Shown: in pieces, positions 1 through 8,547 of the stretch
Layout: every line of letters starts with the position of its first letter
How positions within the stretch are numbered: the stretch's first letter is position 1
From: CAZQFV01 sp964613665
GTDB lineage: Bacteria > Chloroflexota > Chloroflexia > DTKN01
NCBI GenBank assembly: GCA_964613665.1
Contig: CAZTIG010000008.1
Span: 30,514 to 94,513 of the forward strand
Reading direction: 5' to 3'
DNA length: 64,000 bases
The notes under the pieces: model-generated
Database searches by the model: none
Told to the model about the DNA's origin: nothing
Seen by the model: only the letters and a program-made list of their open reading frames with translations
Made by a program: the position numbers and the translations under genes

Positions 1-1
1 C

Positions 2-391
2 ACGCCGATCGTTCCGCTGCTGCGGGGGGTCCTCTTGATGCCGCTGGTCGGCAGCATCGACAGCGAGCGTGGCCGGCAGATCCTGGAGCGGCTGCTGCGC
101 GCGGTCGAGCTGCAGCGTGCGCAGATCGTGTTGGTGGACATCACCGGGGTGCCTGTGGTGGACACGGCCGTGGCCCAGATTCTGCTGCAGGCGGTACAGG
201 CGGTGCAGTTGCTCGGCGGAGAGGCGGTCCTGGTGGGTATCCGGCCCGAGGTGGCGCAGACGCTGGTGGGCCTGGGTGTGAACCTGGCCGGTATTGCCAC
301 GCGCTCGGATCTGCAGGGTGGGCTGCTCTACGCCATGCGCCGGGTCGGGCAGAAGGCGGCGGCCCGGATCGGTTCCTCGCCCGGAGGATAG
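2..391 (+). CDS. STAS domain of an RsbR-type stressosome protein (5' truncated)
   Basis: The open frame runs in from the window edge, so only the C-terminal STAS domain is visible; the internal ATG at 35 lies inside that domain and is not the real start. The fold resembles RsbR proteins of Bacillus, which build the stressosome core with RsbS and are phosphorylated by RsbT. Both conserved phospho-acceptor positions are threonine: one in DITGVPVVDT and one in RPEVAQT. The next gene starts 5 bp after the stop, so it belongs to the same operon. The sensory domain that would tell what this paralogue detects is outside the window. Confidence 0.85.
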   Translation, partial: TPIVPLLRGVLLMPLVGSIDSERGRQILERLLRAVELQRAQIVLVDITGVPVVDTAVAQILLQAVQAVQLLGGEAVLVGIRPEVAQTLVGLGVNLAGIATRSDLQGGLLYAMRRVGQKAAARIGSSPGG

Positions 392-396
392 ATCGG

Positions 397-2403
397 ATGA
401 AGGCTAAGCAAGATGAGATTGCTACGCTGAAGGAGAGGCTACAGCACCGCGAGTCCGAACTGGCCGCCCTGCAGCAGATCGCTATGGCGGTGGCCACGGC
501 CCAGGACCTGCCGGAGGTCCTGCAGACGATCGTCTCCCTGTCCACCCAGGTGATGGGCTGCCAGAAGGCAGCGATCTTTGAGCTGGATGAAGAGGCTGAC
601 ATCCTGGCGATCCGCGCGTGGGAGGGCCTCAGCGAGGCCTATGCCGAGGCCTCGCGCGCCGTGCCCATCGCCAGCCCGCGGGCAGCAGCCTTCCGGGAAG
701 GGCAGCCGCTGGCGGTAGCGGACGTGTCCGCCGGCGCGGCCCATGAGCATGAGGAGGTTCCGGAACTGGCCCGCCAGGAGGGCTTTGCCGCTTTTGTCGA
801 CGTCCCGCTGCGCGGCCGCGAGCGCAACCTGGGGCTGCTCTCGGCCTACTATGTCGAGCCGCACGAGTTTACCGCCGGCGAGATCGAGATGTTCACCTCC
901 TTTGCCGATCAGGCTGCTGTGGCTCTGGAGACGACCCGCCTGCTGCGCGACCTGAAACGGCGCGTCGCCGAGCTGGGCAGCCTGGAGGAGGTCGGGCGGG
1001 CGATGAGCGGCACGCTGGACCTGGACGCCCTGTTGGAGGTGATCTACCAGCAGACCTCGCGGCTGATGGACACGACCAACTTTTTCATCGTCCTCTACTT
1101 TGAGGAGAGCGAGGAATGGGAGATGCGCCTCTTTGTCGAGGACGGCGAGCGAAAGCAGCCCATGGGCCGGCAGAAGCTCGGCGCCGGCCTGACCGGCTGG
1201 ATCATTCGCCACCGCGAGCCGCTCCTGCTGAAGCGCGGGGCGGACGTGTTCCTGCAGCAGCAGGGCATCACCCGCATCGGCCGGCCCAGCCGGTCCTGGC
1301 TGGGCGTGCCCATGCTGCGCGGCGAGGACATCATCGGCGCGATCGCCGTGCAGAGCTACGAGCGCGAGGGGGCCTATGACGAGGGCCACATGCGCGTCCT
1401 GGCGGCCATCGCGCGCCAGGCCGCCGTAGCCATCGCCAACGCCCGCCTCTTCGAGCAACACCAGCGGCACATCACCGAGCTGGCCATTCTGGAGGAGGTG
1501 GGGCGGGCCATCAGCGGCACGCTGGAGCTGGAGGAGGTACTGGAGCGCATCTACCAGCAGATCTCGCGCCTGATGGAAACGGTCAACTGCTACATCGCCC
1601 TCTACGACCCCGGGGAGGACGAGGTCTCGTTCCCACTGGCCTATGAGCATGGGCAGCGCCAGCGCTGGCGGCCCCGCCGGGGGGGCCAGGGGCTGACCGA
1701 ATACGTTCTCAGGACCGGGCAGCCGCTTCTGCTCCGGGAGAACGTCGATGAGGAACTCGAGGCACGGGGCATCAGCAGCATCGGGGCCGAGGCGCAGTCC
1801 TGGCTGGGCGTGCCCTTGCAGATCGGTGACCGCACCATCGGCGTCCTGGCTGTCCAGAGCTACACTGCGGCGAACCTCTACAGCGAGGACGATCAGCGCA
1901 TCCTCTCGGCCATCGCCCGACAGGCAGCTATCGCCGTGGAGAACGCCCGCACCGTGGCGGAGATGCGGAAGCTGAACCTGGAGCTCCAGGGGACGCTGGA
2001 CACCCAGAAGCAGCTCCTGCAGACGATCCGCGAACTGTCGACCCCGGTGGTGCCGCTGCTGGAGGGAATCATTCTCCTACCACTGGTCGGGCACATCGAC
2101 AGCAACCGTGCCCGGCACATCATGGACCAGGTCCTGATCGGCGTCCAGTCCCACCGCGCCCGGCTCGTCATCGTCGACATCACCGGGGTGCCGGTGGTGG
2201 ATACGATGGTCGCCCAGTCGCTGGTGCAGGCCGCCCAGGCGGTGCATCTCCTGGGAGCCGAGGCGGTCCTGGTGGGGATCATGCCGGAGGTAGCGCACAC
2301 GATGGTCGGGCTGGGGATCGACCTGACGTTGCTGGTCACCCGGTCCGACCTGCAGAGCGGCCTGGAGTACGCCGTAGAGCGGCTGCGGCGTTGGGTAGAG
2401 TGA
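397..2403 (+). CDS. RsbR-like stressosome sensor with three GAF domains and STAS
   Basis: A 668-residue soluble protein. After a short N-terminal coil there are three GAF-type modules (roughly residues 25-190, 195-355 and 360-520); the second and third share the phrase LEEVGRA.SGTL and are probably internal duplicates. A short coiled coil leads to a C-terminal STAS domain (about 546-665) with threonines in DITGVPVVDT and MPEVAHT, the positions phosphorylated by RsbT in Bacillus RsbR. GAF domains commonly bind small ligands or chromophores; no cysteine or histidine diagnostic of a particular ligand is obvious. Likely role: a cytosolic input subunit of a stressosome. It sits between other STAS genes on the same strand. 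Confidence 0.85.
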   Translation: MKAKQDEIATLKERLQHRESELAALQQIAMAVATAQDLPEVLQTIVSLSTQVMGCQKAAIFELDEEADILAIRAWEGLSEAYAEASRAVPIASPRAAAFREGQPLAVADVSAGAAHEHEEVPELARQEGFAAFVDVPLRGRERNLGLLSAYYVEPHEFTAGEIEMFTSFADQAAVALETTRLLRDLKRRVAELGSLEEVGRAMSGTLDLDALLEVIYQQTSRLMDTTNFFIVLYFEESEEWEMRLFVEDGERKQPMGRQKLGAGLTGWIIRHREPLLLKRGADVFLQQQGITRIGRPSRSWLGVPMLRGEDIIGAIAVQSYEREGAYDEGHMRVLAAIARQAAVAIANARLFEQHQRHITELAILEEVGRAISGTLELEEVLERIYQQISRLMETVNCYIALYDPGEDEVSFPLAYEHGQRQRWRPRRGGQGLTEYVLRTGQPLLLRENVDEELEARGISSIGAEAQSWLGVPLQIGDRTIGVLAVQSYTAANLYSEDDQRILSAIARQAAIAVENARTVAEMRKLNLELQGTLDTQKQLLQTIRELSTPVVPLLEGIILLPLVGHIDSNRARHIMDQVLIGVQSHRARLVIVDITGVPVVDTMVAQSLVQAAQAVHLLGAEAVLVGIMPEVAHTMVGLGIDLTLLVTRSDLQSGLEYAVERLRRWVE

Positions 2404-2410
2404 TGCCCGG

Positions 2411-2467
2411 GTCAACCTACAGGAGGGACTGGCCTATGCGGTGGGGCAGATGGGGCGGGCGGGCTGA
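2411..2467 (+). pseudogene. Relic of a STAS-domain C-terminus
   Basis: Directly downstream of the GAF-STAS gene, this 19-codon stretch reads VNLQEGLAYAVGQMGRAG and then stops. It matches the extreme C-terminus of the neighbouring STAS paralogues (for example LQEGLAYALE and LQAGIEYALEQMG). No upstream STAS body remains in any frame. It looks like the scar of a deleted or recombined paralogue in a tandem array of similar genes. Confidence 0.55.
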
Positions 2468-2556
2468 GTCTGGTAGTGGTGGGTGGGCTGTCGTAGAGCG
2501 GGTGCACTGCGACTGCGGGGCACGGTGGCCTGGACGGACCCGGTGAGGAGATAACC

Positions 2557-3729
2557 GTGGGTTCATCATCGGTGCAGTTCTTTCCCAGACTGATCGGCGA
2601 AGAGCGGGAACGGCGGCTGCGCCTGTTCCGGGTGCTGCTGGTCGTGCAGCTGGTGACGATGCTCCTGGTGGCCGGCTCGACGCTGTGGGATGTGCTCTCC
2701 ACGCCGTACACGATCGCCTACGTGGTCGCCGTGGCGGTGCTCCTGCTGGTGGCCATCGGCGGTTACTTCATGGCCCGGCGCGGAGCTTTCTACGCGGGAG
2801 CCCTGACGCTGATTGCCTCCACGCTGCTGTTGCCCGTTCCCTTCCTCCTCTTCTACGGCACGCGCGGGGCCTCGTCCTACCTCTTTGTCTGGCCGATCAT
2901 GGCGGCGGCGATCTTGCTGGAGCCGGCGCTGCTCTTTACGACGACCGCGCTGGCCGGCCTGGGCTACAGCGCCATATCCGTCCTGGAACTGTACCGGGTG
3001 GGAGGCTTCCCCGTGTATATGCCGGAGATCTATGCCCCCTGGCACGCGGTCGGCAGCCCCGGGGTGGTGGGGTACTATGTCGCCGAGGTGGTCTCTGTAT
3101 CCCTGTTCTACCTTGCCGTGGCTGTCTTCTCCCACATTGCCCTGCGCAGCCTGCGCCAGGAAGTGCAGCTCACTCGCGATCAGGCGGGCCAACTGCTGCG
3201 CTACCGTGCCGAGCTCGAGGATCAGGTGAGCGCCCGCACGGCCGAGCTGCGCCAGACCACGGAGAGGCTCCAGGGCAGTCTGGCGTTGCTCCGCGAGATG
3301 GGCAGCCCGGTGTTGCCCCTTCTTCGGGGCATTCTGCTGGTGCCGCTCGTGGGAACGCTGGATTCGGAGCGGATGCGCCTGGTGATGGAGAACGTCCTGC
3401 GCGGAATCGCCGGCCAGCGCGCGCGGGTGGTGATCCTGGACATCACCGGGGTCACGATGGTGGACACGGCAGTGGCCAACGCCCTGCTGCAGACCGCCCA
3501 CGGGGCCCGCCTGCTCGGGGCGACGCCGGTCCTGGTGGGCATCCGGGCCGACGTGGCTCAGACCATCATGGGCCTGGGGGTGGACCTGCAGGGGATCGAT
3601 ATCCGTGCCGGCCTGGAGGGCGGTTTGAGCTACGCGCTCGAGCTGGTGGGCGGGGAGATTCGCTGGCCGCAGCCCGGCGGTGGTGGGGAAAGGGCCGCCG
3701 CCGGGGGCGGTGCTCAGGAGGGTCGATGA
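2557..3729 (+). CDS. Membrane-anchored RsbR-like STAS protein (type 1)
   Basis: GTG start preceded by GAGGAG. The 390-residue protein has about six hydrophobic segments between residues 25 and 205, a coiled coil of about 35 residues (LRQEVQLTRDQAGQLL onward), and a STAS domain from about 246 (MGSPVLPLLRGILLVPLVG) with threonines in VDT and in ADVAQT. The membrane part resembles 7TM/MASE-like sensory modules but I cannot assign a named family. Classical stressosome proteins are soluble, so this would tether a STAS sensor to the membrane. The stop overlaps the next ATG (ATGA), implying translational coupling. Confidence 0.8.
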   Translation: MGSSSVQFFPRLIGEERERRLRLFRVLLVVQLVTMLLVAGSTLWDVLSTPYTIAYVVAVAVLLLVAIGGYFMARRGAFYAGALTLIASTLLLPVPFLLFYGTRGASSYLFVWPIMAAAILLEPALLFTTTALAGLGYSAISVLELYRVGGFPVYMPEIYAPWHAVGSPGVVGYYVAEVVSVSLFYLAVAVFSHIALRSLRQEVQLTRDQAGQLLRYRAELEDQVSARTAELRQTTERLQGSLALLREMGSPVLPLLRGILLVPLVGTLDSERMRLVMENVLRGIAGQRARVVILDITGVTMVDTAVANALLQTAHGARLLGATPVLVGIRADVAQTIMGLGVDLQGIDIRAGLEGGLSYALELVGGEIRWPQPGGGGERAAAGGGAQEGR

Positions 3730-4769
3730 GCTGGCGGCATTGGGTCGAGCCGCGTGCTGCCGACGAGAACGTGGCGCGCCAGGAACAGCTGGTCATCATT
3801 CTGTCGCTGGTGTCGGCTGTGGCGGCCTGCTTCTACCTGCTGGGGCTGGCGGGTGTCGCCCTCACCGGCGGGACCGTGAGCCTGTTCTCGCTCCTGGGCG
3901 GCGTTCTGGCGGTGCTGCTGGCGGTGTGCTCATACTATCTCGTGCACCGGGGCCTTGTGCGGCCGGCCGCCATCCTCATCGTCACCGCGACGGCCGCCAT
4001 CGGCCTCTACTCGGCCTATGTGCGCGGCACGGAGAGCGTGGCCGTGGTGATGCTGACACCGGCGATCCTCTTTGCGGCCATGGCCATCGGCGGCCGTGCC
4101 AGCATCTTGACCGCCTTGGGGGAGTTCGCCGGGTACCTGACGCTCGGGCTGGCCCAGCGCCAGGGCTGGGTGCCCAGGCCGGATGAGAACCTGTCCTGGG
4201 TGACGGGCGTGGTCCTGGCCGCCAGCTCCCTGGCACTCATCGCCGTAATCGGCTGGCAGACGATCCGCTCCCTGGAGCGCTCTATCCAGCGCATCCAGGA
4301 GCGCAGCCGGATGCTGCAGGATCTGGCCGGGGAGAAGGACCGCCTGCTGGCGGAGCTGCAGGCGCGCGAGCAGGCCCAGAACAGCCTGCTGCAGACCGTC
4401 CGCGAGCTGGGCAGCCCGGTCATCCCTCTGGCCCCGGGCGTGATTGCCATGCCGCTCATCGGGGCCATCGACAGCGTCCGGGCTCAGCAGATCATAACGG
4501 ACCTTTTGCAGGGCGTGGTGGACAACCGCGCCCGCGTGGCCATCGTCGACGTCACCGGGGTGCCGATCGTGGATACCGCCGTGGCCGGGGCACTGCTCAA
4601 GGCGGCGCAGGGCGTGCGCCTCCTGGGGGCCGAGTCGGTGTGGACCGGTATGCGGCCCGAAGTCGCCCAGACAGTCGTCGCCCTGGGGCTGGACCTCTCC
4701 GGGGTGACCACCCGGGCCACCCTCCAGGAGGGGTTGGCCTATGCGCTGGAGGCGCAGAGAAAACGATGA
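3726..4769 (+). CDS. Membrane-anchored RsbR-like STAS protein (type 2)
   Basis: The ATG at 3726 overlaps the previous stop, so I place the start there although the frame is open further upstream. It encodes 347 residues: five to six hydrophobic segments (about 20-180), a coiled coil, and a STAS domain from about 226 (ELGSPVIPLAPGVIAMPLIG) with DVTGVPIVDT and RPEVAQT. The layout parallels the preceding gene but the membrane sequence differs, suggesting old duplication with divergence of the sensed signal. The stop again overlaps the next start (ATGA). Confidence 0.8.
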   Translation: MSWRHWVEPRAADENVARQEQLVIILSLVSAVAACFYLLGLAGVALTGGTVSLFSLLGGVLAVLLAVCSYYLVHRGLVRPAAILIVTATAAIGLYSAYVRGTESVAVVMLTPAILFAAMAIGGRASILTALGEFAGYLTLGLAQRQGWVPRPDENLSWVTGVVLAASSLALIAVIGWQTIRSLERSIQRIQERSRMLQDLAGEKDRLLAELQAREQAQNSLLQTVRELGSPVIPLAPGVIAMPLIGAIDSVRAQQIITDLLQGVVDNRARVAIVDVTGVPIVDTAVAGALLKAAQGVRLLGAESVWTGMRPEVAQTVVALGLDLSGVTTRATLQEGLAYALEAQRKR

Positions 4770-6091
4770 GCTGGTGGCAGCGCCGAGGACTGCGTTTCAA
4801 GATCGCCGTGGTAGTGAGCCTGGCCCTGATCCTCGTTCTGGGTGGGGCGGTGTCGGGCATCGTCGTCGGTATCCGCGACTACCTGTATCAGCGGGAGGTG
4901 GAGGCGGCCGAGCGGACCGCCGCGCTGGTGGTTGCCGGCGCGGAGAGCCCGATGGTGCTGAACCGCTGGGACCAGGTAGCTGGGGTCATCACGAGCGTCG
5001 CGCGGGACGCTGGCGCGCCGCTGGACGACGTGGCCCTCTACACCCGTCGTGGGGACCCGGCCGCTGCCGGGGCGGAGCGGGATGTGCTGGCTGTCTTTGT
5101 CACCGCGTTCTCGGAGGCGCGGCGCATCCCCAAGTCGGAACTGGACAAGAGCCCAACCGGCGAGGGCTGCGCGGTCTGCCACAGCCTTCCCAGCGAGGCA
5201 CGGCCGGCTACCGTCCAGGTTTCTCTGCAGGGGCAGGAGGTCCTGCGCAGCTCGGTCCCGCTGCAGAACAAGCGCATCTGCCAGGGGCCGGAATGTCACT
5301 CCGGCGACAAGAAGGTCCTGGGAAAGGTCCTGGTGGACTATCGCCTGGACCGATACGAGCAGTCGGCCAACCTGATCACCGGAGGGCTGGCCGGCGGCGG
5401 CAGCCTGGCCATCCTGCTGGTCATCGTGGCCGTCTTCTTGCTGCTCAACCGCATGGTGGTCTCCCCGCTGCACGACCTGGCCGCCTCCACCAAGGCTGTG
5501 GCGCAGGGCGAGTGGGAGCGCCGGGTGCGCGTGCGCGGCGGTGACGAGCTGGGCCAGCTGGGCAGCGCCTTTAACGACATGACCGCGCAGTTGTCCACGA
5601 CCTACACAGCGCTGCAGCGGGCCAAGGCCGAACAGGAGGAGAAGGCGACCGCCCTGCAGAGCGCCCTGGACGAGGTCGAGCGCGGCCACGAGGCCCAGGA
5701 CCGCCTGCTCCAGACGATCCAGGAGATGGCCACGCCGGTGGTGCCCGTCCATCAGGGCGTACTGGTGATGCCGCTGGTGGGGATCATCGACTCGCCGCGG
5801 GCGCGCGGCATCATCGAGACGCTGCTGGCGGCAATCGAGCGGCAGCGGGCGCGGGTGGTCATCCTGGACATCACCGGCGTGCCGATGGTGGACACCTCTG
5901 TCGCCCAGGCACTGCTGCAGGCGGCGCAGGCGGCCCGCCTGCTGGGGGCGGAGGCGGTCCTCGTGGGCATCACGCCGGCGGTGGCCGAGACGATCGTGTC
6001 GTTGGGGGTCGACCTGGCCGAGCTGGTCACGCGGGCCGACCTGCAGAGCGGGGTCGCCTATGCCGTGGAGAGACTGGGGACACGCGGCTGA
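4766..6091 (+). CDS. RsbR-like STAS protein with c-haem-like extracytoplasmic sensor and HAMP
   Basis: Start ATG overlaps the previous stop. The 441-residue protein has an N-terminal membrane helix (about 12-35), an external domain (36-205), a second helix (about 213-235), a HAMP region (RMVVSPLHDLAASTKAVAQG, to about 290), a coiled coil, and a STAS domain (320-440) with VDTSVAQ and AVAETIV. The external domain contains CAVCH (C135, C138, H139), a canonical covalent haem-c motif, and CQGPECH (C172, C177, H178), a CX4CH variant. Similar Cys/His sensor domains occur on bacterial chemoreceptors and kinases that sense redox state or gases. Inference: a redox or NO sensing input to the stressosome; haem attachment is unproven. 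Confidence 0.8.
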   Translation: MSWWQRRGLRFKIAVVVSLALILVLGGAVSGIVVGIRDYLYQREVEAAERTAALVVAGAESPMVLNRWDQVAGVITSVARDAGAPLDDVALYTRRGDPAAAGAERDVLAVFVTAFSEARRIPKSELDKSPTGEGCAVCHSLPSEARPATVQVSLQGQEVLRSSVPLQNKRICQGPECHSGDKKVLGKVLVDYRLDRYEQSANLITGGLAGGGSLAILLVIVAVFLLLNRMVVSPLHDLAASTKAVAQGEWERRVRVRGGDELGQLGSAFNDMTAQLSTTYTALQRAKAEQEEKATALQSALDEVERGHEAQDRLLQTIQEMATPVVPVHQGVLVMPLVGIIDSPRARGIIETLLAAIERQRARVVILDITGVPMVDTSVAQALLQAAQAARLLGAEAVLVGITPAVAETIVSLGVDLAELVTRADLQSGVAYAVERLGTRG

Positions 6092-6140
6092 CAGACGCAT
6101 GGTTCTGTGATATGACGAGAGTGCCATTCAGGAGGCGAGT

Positions 6141-7010
6141 ATGAGCCCGTCTTTCGCCGAGCTACTCGGTCAGAATAAGGAGGCGATCGTCCATGAGCTG
6201 GCCCAGGCGGTCAGGGAGCGGGCCGGCCCGAGCTACGCGGCGGTGTCCGTGGAGCAGCTCAGGCCGCGCATGGAGGCCGTCTTCGACGCCGCGCACGGGG
6301 CGATTGCCCACAACGACCCGACGATCCTGGAGGAATTTGTGGTCGCTATCGTGCGCGAGCGTGTCCAGGAACGGTACGCCATGGAAGAGATCCAGCGACT
6401 GATCAGCTTTCTGCGGGAGATCATCCTGCGGGTGGTGCACAGTGGCTTCAGCGACGCCGAGCAGCGTGTCGCCAGCATCTCGCAGCTGGAGGAGCTGACG
6501 CATCACGCCCGTGAGCGCGCTTTTCAGGTGTACATCGAGGCCTACGAGGCGCGGGAGGCAGTACAGCGGCGCACCCTAGCCGAGATCTCCACGCCGGTGA
6601 TCAAAGTCTATGAGAACGTCCTCGTCCTGCCCCTGGTGGGCGCCATCGACACCGAGCGCGCCCACCGCATTATGGAAGAGCTGCTGCAGGGGATCACCCG
6701 ACACCAGGCCGAGATGGTGATCATCGATATCACCGGGGTGCCGCTGGTGGACACGGCGGTGGCCAACCACCTGATGCAGACGATCAAGGCGGCTCGACTG
6801 TTGGGGACGCGCTCGATCCTGGTGGGCATCTCGGGCGAGATCGCCCAGTCCCTGGTGCATCTGCAGATCGACCTTTCCGGTGTCGTCACCCGCTCGAACC
6901 TGCAGGCCGGCATCGAGTATGCTCTGGAGCAGATGGGGCTGGGAATCGCTCCGGTGGGGGACGGCCAGCTGATCTCGGAGCAGGGCGCGCCGGCAGCCGG
7001 TGTGAGGTGA
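6141..7010 (+). CDS. rsbR: RsbR-type stressosome protein with soluble N-terminal domain
   Basis: ATG is preceded by AGGAGG. The 289-residue protein has the size and layout of classical RsbR: an alpha-helical N-terminal domain (1-140) followed by a STAS domain starting near residue 147 (EISTPVIKVYENVLVLPLVG). The first phospho-site is retained (ITGVPLVDT) but the second, threonine in the other paralogues, is serine here (GEIAQSLV). A short extra tail follows the STAS domain. It directly precedes rsbS and rsbT, the usual stressosome order, so I regard it as the core RsbR of this locus. Confidence 0.85.
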   Translation: MSPSFAELLGQNKEAIVHELAQAVRERAGPSYAAVSVEQLRPRMEAVFDAAHGAIAHNDPTILEEFVVAIVRERVQERYAMEEIQRLISFLREIILRVVHSGFSDAEQRVASISQLEELTHHARERAFQVYIEAYEAREAVQRRTLAEISTPVIKVYENVLVLPLVGAIDTERAHRIMEELLQGITRHQAEMVIIDITGVPLVDTAVANHLMQTIKAARLLGTRSILVGISGEIAQSLVHLQIDLSGVVTRSNLQAGIEYALEQMGLGIAPVGDGQLISEQGAPAAGVR

Positions 7011-7100
7011 TGCGTGCCTGCACTGCCCAGGTGGCGGGGGCGCCGCATTCCTCTCGACAGGACAGGAGCCCCGGCGGCAGGAGCGACAGGAGGTAGGTGA

Positions 7101-7499
7101 ATGTCAACTGAGCTGATCCGCATCCCCATCCTGCAGATCGAGGACTTCCTGGTCGCTTCGATCCAGGTGGCGCTGCACGACCGCAGTGCCGTGCAGTTCC
7201 GGGACGATCTGCTGCAGCGAACCTACGAGACCAAGGCCCGCGGGCTGATCATCGACCTGACGGCAGTGGATATCGTCGACAGCTTCATCGGCCGGCTGAT
7301 CGGCGATGTCGCCGAGATGGCCTCGCTGATGGGCACGCGGGTGGTGGTCACCGGCCTGCAGCCGGCCGTGGCCATCACCTTGACCGAGTTGGGCCTGGAG
7401 CTTCCCGGCATCATCACCGCCCTCAACTTGGAGAAGGGCATCTCCATCCTGCGCCGGCTGGTGCGCCAGGATGAGCAGGTGACGGGGGGCGGACAATGA
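7101..7499 (+). CDS. rsbS: Stressosome scaffold protein RsbS
   Basis: A 132-residue single STAS domain without N-terminal sensor, the length of RsbS. The acceptor motif is IDLTAVDIVDSFIGR, with serine at the site RsbT phosphorylates in Bacillus RsbS (threonine in the RsbR proteins). It forms the stressosome core with RsbR proteins and sequesters RsbT until phosphorylated. AGGAGGTAGGTGA precedes the ATG. The stop overlaps the rsbT start (ATGA). Confidence 0.92.
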   Translation: MSTELIRIPILQIEDFLVASIQVALHDRSAVQFRDDLLQRTYETKARGLIIDLTAVDIVDSFIGRLIGDVAEMASLMGTRVVVTGLQPAVAITLTELGLELPGIITALNLEKGISILRRLVRQDEQVTGGGQ

Positions 7500-7897
7500 T
7501 CGGCGAGCGCACCCTGCTGATCCGCAGCGATCTGGACATCGTCAGCGCCCGCGTGGAGGGCCGCGACATGGCCAAGTCCCTTGGTTTTGGCACGATCGAC
7601 CAGGCCCGCATCGCCACGGCCATCTCCGAGCTGGCGCGCAACATCGTCCTCTACGCCAGCGAGGGCACGGTGACCCTGCGGGTGATCGAACGAGGGCTTC
7701 GCAAGGGCGTGGAGGTCGTCTGCGAGGATCACGGACCAGGTATCGAGAATGTCGGTATGGTGATGCAGGATGGCTATAGCACCTCGCGGGGCCTGGGCAT
7801 GGGCCTGCCGGGCGCCAAGCGGCTGATGGACGATTTCGAGATCACGTCGCGGGTCGGAGAGGGCACCAGGGTGACTGTGCGGAAATGGCTGCGATGA
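7496..7897 (+). CDS. rsbT: Serine/threonine kinase RsbT (stressosome switch)
   Basis: A 133-residue GHKL-fold ATPase. ATP-site features are ELARNIVLYA (N box), EDHGPGIEN (G1-like) and GLGMGLPGAKRLMDDFEI (G2). In Bacillus RsbT phosphorylates RsbS and RsbR, leaves the complex and activates RsbU, starting a partner-switching cascade. No rsbU, rsbV or rsbW lies in this window, so the output of this switch is unknown. Overlaps rsbS upstream and the phosphatase downstream by 4 bp each. Confidence 0.92.
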   Translation: MIGERTLLIRSDLDIVSARVEGRDMAKSLGFGTIDQARIATAISELARNIVLYASEGTVTLRVIERGLRKGVEVVCEDHGPGIENVGMVMQDGYSTSRGLGMGLPGAKRLMDDFEITSRVGEGTRVTVRKWLR

Positions 7898-8457
7898 AGT
7901 ACGGTGTGTTCACCCGCCCGAAGCGCGAGGGTGGTATCTCTGGCGACGCCTATGCCATCCGGGAGGAGGCGGGCAGCGTCCTGCTGGGCCTGGTGGACGG
8001 CCTGGGGAGCGGTGAAGATGCAGCCATGGCTGCCCGGCTGGCGGTGGAGTGTATCCAGGCGCACGGCGCGCTGCCCCTGCTGCAACTGCTGAAAGAGTGC
8101 CACGCGGCTCTGCGCGCGACGCGCGGTGTCGTCCTTGGCCTGCTGCGCATCGACCAGGAGGCGGGGCAGGTGCGCTATGTCGGGGTGGGCAACATAGGAC
8201 TGCGTGCTGCGGCGCGGGAGCCGTTCCGCCCCATCTCCTACAACGGCATCGTCGGCTATCGGCTGCCGCATGTGCACGAGTTCGTCGGCTCCTACAGCAC
8301 GGGGGACACCTTTGTCCTCTACAGCGACGGCATCGACGCGCGCTTCCACTGCGACGAGCTGCTCCTGCGCCAGGAGCGCGATCCCCAACGCCTGGCCGAG
8401 GCCATCGCCCGCCACTATGGCAAGGACGACGACGTCTGTGTGCTGGTGGCGCGGTAG
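7894..8457 (+). CDS. rsbX: RsbX-like PP2C-type phosphatase
   Basis: About 187 residues with PP2C/SpoIIE-family signatures: VDGLGSGEDA (metal-binding aspartate), YVGVGNIGLRA and FVLYSDGID. RsbX resets the stressosome by dephosphorylating RsbS and RsbR. I chose the ATG at 7894 because it makes an ATGA overlap with rsbT as elsewhere in the operon; an in-frame ATG at 7885 is possible, and neither has a clear ribosome-binding site. Position right after rsbT supports RsbX over a general PP2C. Confidence 0.85.
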   Translation: MKYGVFTRPKREGGISGDAYAIREEAGSVLLGLVDGLGSGEDAAMAARLAVECIQAHGALPLLQLLKECHAALRATRGVVLGLLRIDQEAGQVRYVGVGNIGLRAAAREPFRPISYNGIVGYRLPHVHEFVGSYSTGDTFVLYSDGIDARFHCDELLLRQERDPQRLAEAIARHYGKDDDVCVLVAR

Positions 8458-8547
8458 GCCTTGTTCCGTTCTCGTCCACGGTTTTCGGCAGCGTTCCTTT
8501 CTGCGCACTGCGGATACACTGGCACTGGCAACTGAGGATGATACACC

